Shown: positions 34,857-41,934 of the stretch, piece after piece
Layout: each line of letters begins with the position of its first letter
Position numbering within the stretch: position 1 is the first letter of the stretch
Origin: Verrucomicrobiota bacterium
Lineage (GTDB): Bacteria > Verrucomicrobiota > Verrucomicrobiia > Opitutales > Opitutaceae
Length of the DNA: 64,000 bases
Direction: 5' to 3'
Assembly (NCBI GenBank): GCA_023432225.1
Contig: JAEYUW010000039.1
Span: 1 to 64,000, forward strand
Made by a program: the position numbers and the translations under genes
Notes under the pieces: generated by a model
What the model was told of the DNA's origin: nothing
The model's database searches: none
Seen by the model: the letters and a program-made list of their open reading frames with translations, nothing else

Positions 34857-34940
34857 GGTGGAGCGCATTGACCTCAATGCGCTCGAACCTTCGTGCCGCG
34901 CGGGCGGATCTCGAACGGGTTGAGGGCAACGCGTTCCACC
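34857..34940. repeat. REP pair, GGTGGAGCG family
   Basis: The left copy has GGTG then a perfect 11-bp stem GAGCGCATTGA/TCAATGCGCTC (34861-34884). The right copy is inverted (CACC 34937-34940) with a GAACGCGTTG stem side. It lies between permease 7 and the MNG DUF4097 gene. Confidence 0.75.
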
Positions 34941-34966
34941 TTCGGTCACCCGCCCGAGCGACGCAC

Positions 34967-37561
34967 TTACTCCGCCCTCAGCGCCTCCAGCGGGTTCACG
35001 CGGGTGGCGCGGACGGCGGGCAACCAGCAGGCGGCGAGCGACGCGGCGGCGAAGGCGAATGCGGCGCCGGCGAAGACGAGACCGTCGAACGTCGGAATGT
35101 CGACGAACAGCGCCGACATCGCGCGGCCCACGCCGAGGGCGAGCAGGAGCCCGAGTCCGATGCCGCTGAAGGCCACCACGGCGCCTTCGCGCAGGATCAT
35201 CGCGCGCACCTCGCCGGGGCGCGCGCCGAGCGCCATCCGCACGCCGATTTCGCGCGTGCGGCGGGACACCGAGTAGGCCTTGACGCCGTAGATGCCGACG
35301 ACGGCCACGAGCATCGAGACGAGGCCAAAGAAGCCGAACAGCGCCGAGCCGATGCGCGTCATCCAGGCCTCGAGATTCGATTCCATGTGCTGGCGGAATG
35401 TTTTGACCGAGAACACGGGCAGGTTCGGGGCGGCTTCGCGCACGGCGCGTCGCACCGGATCGACGAGCGCCGCGGCGGCCGCAGCATTGTTGGCGGCGAG
35501 GCGCACGTGGAAATGCACGTTGCTCTGGAAGCCTTGCGCGAAGGGCACGTAGATGCTCATGCCGGCTTCCTTTTGGCCGAAATCGCTGCGCGTGGATTTC
35601 GCGATGCCGACGATTTCCACGGTGCGGCTTTCGTTGGCGCGGGCACTGATGTCCTGTTGCTCACCAATGCCGCCACCGTCGTTCGACGCGGCGCGCTTGG
35701 CGTCGGCTTCGGCCCATTGCAGGCGTTGGCCGAGCGCGTCGCCGTCGGGCCAGAGTTTGCGAGCCAGCGCTTCGTCGATGATGACCACCGCTGGCGTGCC
35801 CTTGGCTTCGGTTTCGGCAGCGGTGAAGGCGCGGCCGCGCAGCAGCGGGATACCGAGCGTGGCAAAATAGTCGGCGCCGATGGAATTCCAGCGCGCGTCG
35901 AAGGCGAGGCCTTCCGCCGCCGTGGCCGGTTTGGCGTCCGGGCCGGGGGTCACGCCTGCACGTTGCACAGCGCGGCTGATGTTCACCATGCCGAAGGGCA
36001 CGATCGCACCGATGGAAGCGGACTGCACACCGGGCAACGCCGCCAGTCGCTCCTGCACGGCGCGGTAAAGATTACGACTCTGCGCTTCGTCGAAGCCGCC
36101 GAGGCTCGAATCGACCTCGACGACCACGGTGTTGTCCGCCTGGAAACCGGTTTCGCTGCGCGTGAGGTTGAGGGCCATCCGCACGAACAAGCTCGCTGCC
36201 ACGAGCAGCGCGAGCGAGAGCGCGATTTGAGCGACGACCAGCGGGTGACGCGGCAGCCAGCGACGACGCGAGCGCACGCTGTCCTCGCCGGCCTGGCCCT
36301 TGAGGTCGGTCAGCACGTCGGTCCGTGACAACTTGAGCGCGGGCCCGAGAGCGAAGAAAAGCGTCGCGAGCAGACAAAAAGCCACGCTCGCGCCAATGAC
36401 GGCGGGCGAGAGATTCGAGGACAGGAACAGCGTGATCGGCAGCCGCGTCGTCAGCGCGGCGGCCAGCCAGCTGTTGGCCGTCGAGGCGATGAGGAAGCCA
36501 AGGCCGCCGCCCACGAGGGCGAGCACGCCGCCTTCGACGCAGAGTTGGCGAATCAGGCGCGCACGGCCGCCGCCGAGCGCGAGCCGGATGGCGAACTCCT
36601 TGCGCCGCGCGTGCCCGCGCGCGAGGAGCAGGCCGGCGAGATTGAGGCAGACCACCAGCAAGACCGCGCCCGACATGCCGAGCAGCACCAGGCCGAGCAG
36701 CGCGAGGGTGGATTCCTCGCTGGGCGAAGTGCTCGTGCTCAGACGCGGGAGAGTGCCGAGCGCGACGGTCTTCTCCTTGAACTCGACGGGAAAGTTCTGT
36801 TCGAGGCTGAGGCCGAGCGCGTTCAGGGCCGCGGTGGCGGACTCGCGGGAAACGCCCTCGGCGAGGCGCGCGACGATGAACAGGTTGTAACTGTCGGCGC
36901 GTTCGAGGGAGCGCTTCTTGGACGACGCTTCAAAGTCGTTGCTCAAGCTGTCGAAGACGCTGAGCGGAAAATAGAGTTCGGGCCCGAACAGCATCATCGT
37001 GCCGCTGAAGCCCTCCGGCGCGAGGCCGACGATCGTGAAGAGACGTTCGTTGATGCGCACGGTCGAGCCGACGAGGTCGGAGGAGAAACCGGTTTTGCGC
37101 CAATACTGATAGCTCGCGATCGCGACGGGCGCGTCGGCGCCGGGACGTTCCTCCGCCGGCGTGAAACCGCGCCCCTGCAGGAGCGGCACGCCGAGCGTGG
37201 TGAAGTAGTTGGCGCTGACGATCGCCGACATCGAGCGACGCGTCTGACCTTTTTCGCCGATGCCAACCATGGTGAGATTGTGCGCCATGACGCTGGCGAA
37301 CAGGTCGGAGCGCGCGGCGACGTCGCGGTAGAGCGGGTAGGAGAAGGCGCGGTAATTCGTCGGCTCCTTCCGGTCGTGCGTGTAGAGCTGGACGATCTGC
37401 TCCGGTCGGTCGAACGCGCGCGGGCTGAACGCGAGCGAGTAGGTGAGGCTGAACACGGCGGTGTTCAGCCCGATGCCGATCGCGAGCACGGCGATGGCCG
37501 CGAGGGTGAAGCCGGGCGATTTGGCGAGGAGACGGAGGCCGAAGCGGAGGTCCTGAAGCAT
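34967..37561 (-). CDS. ADOP-family ABC permease 7
   Basis: An 864-residue permease, the longest ADOP in the window. It has KSPGFTLAAIAVLAIGIGLN (14-33) at TM1, a first loop motif LNLAGLLLARGHARRKEFAI followed by RLALGG, a second RTREIGVRMALGA and an end RVNPLEALRAE. The extra length lies in the periplasmic parts, including a polar insert rich in Asp and Ser near WAEADAKRAASNDGGGIGEQ. It follows permease 8 after 54 nt of short-period repeat DNA, and both probably form one unit with the DUF4097 genes. Confidence 0.87.
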   Translation of the reverse strand: MLQDLRFGLRLLAKSPGFTLAAIAVLAIGIGLNTAVFSLTYSLAFSPRAFDRPEQIVQLYTHDRKEPTNYRAFSYPLYRDVAARSDLFASVMAHNLTMVGIGEKGQTRRSMSAIVSANYFTTLGVPLLQGRGFTPAEERPGADAPVAIASYQYWRKTGFSSDLVGSTVRINERLFTIVGLAPEGFSGTMMLFGPELYFPLSVFDSLSNDFEASSKKRSLERADSYNLFIVARLAEGVSRESATAALNALGLSLEQNFPVEFKEKTVALGTLPRLSTSTSPSEESTLALLGLVLLGMSGAVLLVVCLNLAGLLLARGHARRKEFAIRLALGGGRARLIRQLCVEGGVLALVGGGLGFLIASTANSWLAAALTTRLPITLFLSSNLSPAVIGASVAFCLLATLFFALGPALKLSRTDVLTDLKGQAGEDSVRSRRRWLPRHPLVVAQIALSLALLVAASLFVRMALNLTRSETGFQADNTVVVEVDSSLGGFDEAQSRNLYRAVQERLAALPGVQSASIGAIVPFGMVNISRAVQRAGVTPGPDAKPATAAEGLAFDARWNSIGADYFATLGIPLLRGRAFTAAETEAKGTPAVVIIDEALARKLWPDGDALGQRLQWAEADAKRAASNDGGGIGEQQDISARANESRTVEIVGIAKSTRSDFGQKEAGMSIYVPFAQGFQSNVHFHVRLAANNAAAAAALVDPVRRAVREAAPNLPVFSVKTFRQHMESNLEAWMTRIGSALFGFFGLVSMLVAVVGIYGVKAYSVSRRTREIGVRMALGARPGEVRAMILREGAVVAFSGIGLGLLLALGVGRAMSALFVDIPTFDGLVFAGAAFAFAAASLAACWLPAVRATRVNPLEALRAE

Positions 37562-37592
37562 TTTCGATTTTTGGATTTTCGATTTTGGATTG
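37561..37592. repeat. Short-period AATCCAAAATCG repeat
   Basis: Alternating ATTTTCGAT and TTTTGGAT units between permeases 8 and 7. On the minus strand it reads AAAATCGAAAATCC and would code for phrases like SKIENPKIEN, which I recall from spurious ORFs at dispersed repeats. It is the only strongly A/T-rich stretch in this part of the window. Confidence 0.7.
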
Positions 37593-37615
37593 GCGGAGTG
37601 CGGGGTCGGCCACTC

Positions 37616-40183
37616 TCACTCGGCGCGCAGCGCCGTCGTCGGACTGACACGGGTGGCGCGGCGGGCGGGGATGAAGCACGCCGCCAGCGTGGCGGCGGTG
37701 AGCACGAGGGTCGACAGGCCGAGCGCGAACGGGTCGAGCGGGCTGACCTTGTAGAGCACGCTGGCGAGCACCTGGCCGACGAGCAGCGAGAGCACGAGAC
37801 CGACGCCGACGGCGACGGCGGTTTGCAGCGCGCCTTGTTTCATGATGAGGCCGAACACGTCACCGCGATCCGCGCCGAGCGCGATGCGGATGCCGATCTC
37901 GCGCGTGCGACGCTCGACGGCGTAGGCCTTCACACCGTAGACGCCGACCACGGCGAGCGCGAGGGCGATGAGACCGAAGATGCCGAAGAGCACGGCGCCG
38001 AGACGAACGATCCAGAGCGTGATGCTGCGCTCGAGCAGTGACGTGAAGGGCATGAGTTGCAGCAGCGGGAGGTCGGCATCGGCGCTGCGCAGCTCGCGGC
38101 GGAGTGTGCCGAGCGTGTTCAGGACGACCTGCGGGTCCTGCGTCGCGAGACGCGTGGCGAGGTAGACGCTGGCGTTGTAGCGCTGCGCGAGCGGGAAATA
38201 GGCGCGGCGCGCGGGGCCGCCGCTCTGGTTGTCGGTGAGATCGTGGCGGTGCGCGGAGCAGATGCCGACGATCTCAAGTTCGTTCACCGAACCGTCGGTC
38301 GGCGCCTGGGTGAACTTCACGCGCTGGCCGAGCGCGTCGGTGTTTGGGAAAAGTTTCTGCGCCATGCCTTCGTCGATGATGACGACTTTGGGGGAGTTTT
38401 TGTCGCGCGCCTCGGTTTCGGTGAAATCCCGGCCGCGGAGAATTTTCACGCCGATGGCGGAGAGGTAGCCGGGCGTGATCGCGGCATCGATGCCGCTGGC
38501 GCCGGGGCGCGGAGCCTTCGGATCGGTGGTGACGGGCATCGGTTCGCTGGCGGGCATGATGCGCGTCATGTTCGTGATGTTGCCGTAGGGGATCATCGTC
38601 GTGTAGCCGGCGGACTCGATGCCGGGCAGCGCGCGCACCCGGTCGGCGACGGCGGTCATGCGGCGAAGGCCGTCCTGCTGGGGCGTGTTGGTGAGCGAGA
38701 AATCCATCTCGGCGAGGATGGCGCCGCGCGGGTTGAAGCCCGTGTCGAGGCCGCTGGCCTTCAGCGCGCCGCGGAAGAACAGGCCGGCGCTGAAGAGCAG
38801 CACGAGCGAGAGCGTCATCTGGGTCATCACGAGGATGTGGCGCGGCGCGAAGAAGCGGTTGAAGCGGCCGGTGCCCGCGGATTCGGTGCCGTTGGCCTTG
38901 AGGTCGGTGACGACGTCGGTGCGCGCGGCTTTCAGCGCGGGCCCGAGGCTGAAGACGAGCGTCGAGAGCACGCAGAAGAGAATCGTGGCGGCCAGCACGG
39001 TGCCATCGGGAGCGAGGCCGGCGGCGATGGTGAAATTCATCGAGCTGAGCAGCGCCGTGAACGAACTCTCGAGCAGCGTGCTCGACCAATAGCTCAACGT
39101 GAGACCGGCGGCGCCGCCGAGGAGGGCGAGCAGGAGCCCTTCGATCATCAGTTGGCGGATGATCTGGCCGCGGCTGGCGCCGATGGCGAGACGGACCGCC
39201 ATTTCGCGGGCGCGGGCGGTGCCGCGCGCGAGGAGCATGTTGGCGAGGTTGAGCGACGCGATGAGCAGGACAACGCCGGCCATCGCGAGGAGCAACGTGG
39301 CGAGCAGGCCGATCGAGCCGTCGCTTTCGGGCGTCGTGCTGATGCTGAATTTGCTCGGGACGGTGAGCTGGATCTCGCGTGTGCCTTGCGCATCGGGCGG
39401 CTGGAGCGCGGTGAGGCGCTGCTCGAGGACGGGCAGGCGGGCTTTGGCGGATTCGAGCGTGAGGCCGGGCGCGAGGCGCGCGTAGACGTTGAGCGTGTAG
39501 TTTTTCAGCGCGGCGAGATCGCGGACTTCGCTCGCTTCGCTGAACGCGGAGGCGAGTTGCGAGAAGACGCCGGTGGGGAGCCAGACTTCGGGGGCAATCA
39601 GCGCGCTGATGCCCGAAAACCCTTCGGGCGCGACGCCGATGACGGTGTGCGGACGGTCGTTCACGCGCAGCGTGGAGCCGACGAAGTCCGGGCGGCCGCC
39701 CAGGCGTTGCCAGAGGGCGTAGCTGGCGACGACGACGGGGAGGTTGGCGTTGGGGCGGGTTTCGTCGGCGTTGAAGAAGCGGCCGGCTGCGGGCTTCGCT
39801 CCCATCAGCGGGAAGAAGCTATCCGTGACGAGAAACACGAAGCTGCGGCGCATCTCGCCGGGCTCGCGGCCGATGCCGGCGAGCGCGAAGTTCACGGCGG
39901 CGACCTCGGTGAAGACGTCTTTCGCGTCGAGCAGCGCTTGGTATTCGGTGAAGGAGAACTGGCGGTAGTCGCGCGAGGCGTCCTTGCGGGCGGAGAAGAC
40001 GCTGACGACTTCCTGCGGACGCTCGAGCACGACGGGTTTCAGGAGCAGGCCGTTGATGAGGGAGAAGATCGCGGAGTTGACGCCGATCGCGAGGGCGAGC
40101 GTGACGATCGCGATGGCGGTAAAGCCGGGGCTTTTGAACAGGATGCGAGTGGCGAAACGGAGGTCGTGGAGCAGCGTGGACAT
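37616..40183 (-). CDS. ADOP-family ABC permease 8
   Basis: An 855-residue permease starting MSTLLHDLRFATRILFKSPG; a longer upstream frame exists but lacks family similarity. The first loop motif is LNLANMLLARGTARAREMAV followed by RLAIGA, the second is RTREIGIRIALGA, and the end is RVSPTTALRAE. The periplasmic domains contain VASYALWQRLGGRPDFVG and DRPHTVIGVAPEGFSG. It is the first gene of the unit permease 8, permease 7, DUF4097 (MNG), DUF4097 (VNG). A divergent form of the TTCTGTAAC element lies about 75 nt upstream. Confidence 0.87.
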   Translation of the reverse strand: MSTLLHDLRFATRILFKSPGFTAIAIVTLALAIGVNSAIFSLINGLLLKPVVLERPQEVVSVFSARKDASRDYRQFSFTEYQALLDAKDVFTEVAAVNFALAGIGREPGEMRRSFVFLVTDSFFPLMGAKPAAGRFFNADETRPNANLPVVVASYALWQRLGGRPDFVGSTLRVNDRPHTVIGVAPEGFSGISALIAPEVWLPTGVFSQLASAFSEASEVRDLAALKNYTLNVYARLAPGLTLESAKARLPVLEQRLTALQPPDAQGTREIQLTVPSKFSISTTPESDGSIGLLATLLLAMAGVVLLIASLNLANMLLARGTARAREMAVRLAIGASRGQIIRQLMIEGLLLALLGGAAGLTLSYWSSTLLESSFTALLSSMNFTIAAGLAPDGTVLAATILFCVLSTLVFSLGPALKAARTDVVTDLKANGTESAGTGRFNRFFAPRHILVMTQMTLSLVLLFSAGLFFRGALKASGLDTGFNPRGAILAEMDFSLTNTPQQDGLRRMTAVADRVRALPGIESAGYTTMIPYGNITNMTRIMPASEPMPVTTDPKAPRPGASGIDAAITPGYLSAIGVKILRGRDFTETEARDKNSPKVVIIDEGMAQKLFPNTDALGQRVKFTQAPTDGSVNELEIVGICSAHRHDLTDNQSGGPARRAYFPLAQRYNASVYLATRLATQDPQVVLNTLGTLRRELRSADADLPLLQLMPFTSLLERSITLWIVRLGAVLFGIFGLIALALAVVGVYGVKAYAVERRTREIGIRIALGADRGDVFGLIMKQGALQTAVAVGVGLVLSLLVGQVLASVLYKVSPLDPFALGLSTLVLTAATLAACFIPARRATRVSPTTALRAE

Positions 40184-40234
40184 GGCGGTGCGCAGGTGTG
40201 GTGCAGGGAAATCGGCGTGACGATTTCCCGGGAC

Positions 40235-40264
40235 AACACGGCACGATCGCCCGAAGTTGCGAAG
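40235..40264 (-). promoter_or_regulatory. Weak ECF-type promoter candidate, permease 8
   Basis: On the minus strand TCTTCGCAAC is followed after 16-17 nt by GTGTTG. It is a degenerate match to the TTCTGTAAC/GGTTC element and also shares CGATCGTGCCG in the spacer with the copy ahead of permease 11. Confidence 0.3.
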
Positions 40265-40311
40265 ATTTTTTCGGCGACCGGTGCAAGCACCGGGCGAAAG
40301 TGCCGGGGGCA

Positions 40312-40384
40312 CTGACCTCAATAGGCTCGACCCATCGACGGGGGCGGAAATTCGAGAACGCGTTGAGGTCAACGCGTTCCACCT
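40312..40384. repeat. REP pair, GGTGGAGCG family, left copy decayed
   Basis: The right copy (40356-40384) has a perfect stem GAACGCGTTGA/TCAACGCGTTC and an inverted CACC head. The left copy keeps only TGACCTCAATAGGCTCGA. Confidence 0.65.
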
Positions 40385-40483
40385 TGGCAGCCGCCTCGCT
40401 AAAATTGGCAGAGGCGCCCACGGGCCAGTGGCGCGCCTCTGCTTTCCGAACGGGTCTCTTTGCGGATCGCCGGAAAGGGCAAA

Positions 40484-41305
40484 TCAGTTCGCCTCGGCGC
40501 GATCGGTCAGCGTGTCGGCGGTGTCGAAGGGGGAGGCCGACGAGCGGAACGCTTCAACCAAGCAGATTGAGACGGTGCCATGACCTGTCTGAAAGCCGGG
40601 CGTGTTGAGCTGGTTGGCGCCGGCGTTGAACGAACCGCCGCCGCCGCCTGCCGGGCCCATTTCGGTGCCGCCGCCGCCGCCGCTGTAGCCGCCGCCGCCG
40701 CCCGAGCCGTGACCGAAGAACGAACCACCGCCGCCACCGCCCCAGCCGCCGTCGCCGCCGTGGAAGCCGCCGTAGTTGGCGCCTTCGCCGCCGGCCCAGT
40801 GGGAACCGCCGCCGCAATGCGTCGGCAGCGACCCGCGCGCGCCGACCCAACGCCAGCCAGCGCCGCCGCCACCACTGTAATGGAAGTTGCGCAAATCAGT
40901 CTGTCCGCCGTGGCCATCCGTGCCGCCCTCGCCGCCACCGACGCCGCCGTCGGCCGTGATGCGCCCCTCACCGCCGCTGCCGCCACCGCCACCGCCCGCA
41001 GCGAGCAGCGGGAAGGAGGGGCGTGCGCCGGCGCCGTTATCCCGCCAGACGAACGAGCCGCCGCCACCGCCGCCGGCCGCGTGGGCGGGTTTCACGCCGT
41101 CCTCGCCGCGCTGACCGACGACGACGCAGAGACGCTCGCCGGCGAGAAAGCGAAACAAGCCGCGCACGCGCGCGCCCTTGCCGCCCGGGCCGCCGCCCGC
41201 GCCGCCTTGGGCGCCGCAGGCTTCGATGACGTAGAGACCGTCCTCGGGAATGACGAAGGAGTGGACCTGACGCACGGCGGGGAAGACGAAGGGCGAGGTG
41301 TTCAT
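40484..41305 (-). CDS. ALK/LTK-like glycine-rich domain protein
   Basis: A 273-residue protein, extremely rich in glycine, with the order of motifs seen in the glycine-rich domain of animal ALK/LTK receptors. These are an entry strand HSFVIPEDGLYVIEACGAQG (15-34), GGKGARVRGLFRFLAGE, the diagnostic VVVGQRGEDG (61-70), GGGGGGSFV (79-87), LLAAGGGGGG (100-109), GGWGGGGGG (186-194), GGGGGYSGGGGG (202-213) and a closing strand TGHGTVSI (240-247). The receptor counterparts are VGQQGED and EGHGEVNI. The chain has no signal peptide and no membrane segment with the start chosen here; an upstream frame to 41398 adds nothing that looks like one. Bacterial members exist (Gly_rich family), but their role is unknown. 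It lies downstream of a terminator and of the kinase unit. Confidence 0.75.
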   Translation of the reverse strand: MNTSPFVFPAVRQVHSFVIPEDGLYVIEACGAQGGAGGGPGGKGARVRGLFRFLAGERLCVVVGQRGEDGVKPAHAAGGGGGGSFVWRDNGAGARPSFPLLAAGGGGGGSGGEGRITADGGVGGGEGGTDGHGGQTDLRNFHYSGGGGAGWRWVGARGSLPTHCGGGSHWAGGEGANYGGFHGGDGGWGGGGGGSFFGHGSGGGGGYSGGGGGTEMGPAGGGGGSFNAGANQLNTPGFQTGHGTVSICLVEAFRSSASPFDTADTLTDRAEAN

Positions 41306-41403
41306 GCAGCGGACGCGAGGGAGGTAACGTGACGGGCGGCGCACCGATCGCATCGGGCACCGGCTGCACATGCGCGCTCCGCGGCCGAAAGGGGCCACGT
41401 GGG

Positions 41404-41437
41404 CAAAGAAAAAGGCCGCTTCGGCGAAAGCGGCCTT
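41404..41437 (-). terminator. Rho-independent terminator after the 151-aa protein gene
   Basis: A perfect 9-bp stem (41412-41420 with 41429-41437, AAGGCCGCT) with an 8-nt loop is followed on the minus strand by TTTTTCTTTG. It is the clearest terminator in the window and separates the kinase/151-aa unit from the glycine-rich protein gene. Confidence 0.85.
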
Positions 41438-41460
41438 GGGCAGAGAGACGAGGAAACGTC

Positions 41461-41916
41461 CTATTCTTCGACGTTAGTTTCGATGTCCGGATCGATGGCC
41501 CCGATGGCCCCGGTGGCGACCTCCTGCACGAGGATCACGTAGTTGTATTGAATTCCGGCACACGCGGGATCGCAGTCGTCCGTCACGATGATCTGGCTGC
41601 TGGTCGTGTCGCGATTGATTGCCAGTGCGCTGAACTCCGTGCGGCCGGCGTCCGGAGTCTCAAACGCGAGACCGAGCAAGACATAGCGGGAGTCGAAAAG
41701 CTGATAGGTCAGCTGCGTCGACCCGGTGTAACCTTGCGGAATGGTGACTCTGATGGACTCGCCGTCGCCGGTGAAGACCGGGATGCCCTGATTGGGAGGT
41801 TGGGGCGAGGTGTTGATGGGAGGCGAAAGGGTGGCGTCGATGCACGGGGCCTTTCCGATCGGGCCGCTGAGGGGAGTGAAGGACTGGATGGTGATCTCGG
41901 TTGTCGCGGTATACAT
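41461..41916 (-). CDS. Hypothetical 151-aa protein with C-terminal DPDIE motif
   Basis: An unrecognised 151-residue acidic protein that looks all-beta, without a signal peptide. It has a proline-rich early segment (SPPINTSPQPPNQGIP, 31-46), a middle with VTIPQGYTGSTQLTYQLF (57-74), a cysteine pair in DDCDPAC (C115, C119) and a final YNYVILVQEV...IDPDIETN. The Y-x-Y strand followed by a short loop and a DPxIxN ending is typical of single beta-sandwich proteins in several bacterial families. It starts 19 nt after the kinase gene stop and is followed by a strong terminator, so it is the last gene of the kinase unit and may be a substrate or reporter of that pathway (inference). Confidence 0.7.
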   Translation of the reverse strand: MYTATTEITIQSFTPLSGPIGKAPCIDATLSPPINTSPQPPNQGIPVFTGDGESIRVTIPQGYTGSTQLTYQLFDSRYVLLGLAFETPDAGRTEFSALAINRDTTSSQIIVTDDCDPACAGIQYNYVILVQEVATGAIGAIDPDIETNVEE

Positions 41917-41934
41917 AACCAGGCGGATGTTGGT

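Larger units (their letters stand above)
40184..40483. other. Intergenic region ahead of permease 8
   Basis: 300 nt between the glycine-rich protein gene and permease 8. It holds a promoter-like element (40235-40264) and a REP pair (40312-40384). Nothing else is recognisable. Confidence 0.6.

Noticed and set aside
40580..41332. Alanine-rich plus-strand frame over the glycine-rich gene
   Set aside because: Complement of GGC/GGT codons gives GCC/ACC, so poly-Ala/Thr is the expected shadow of a glycine-rich gene.
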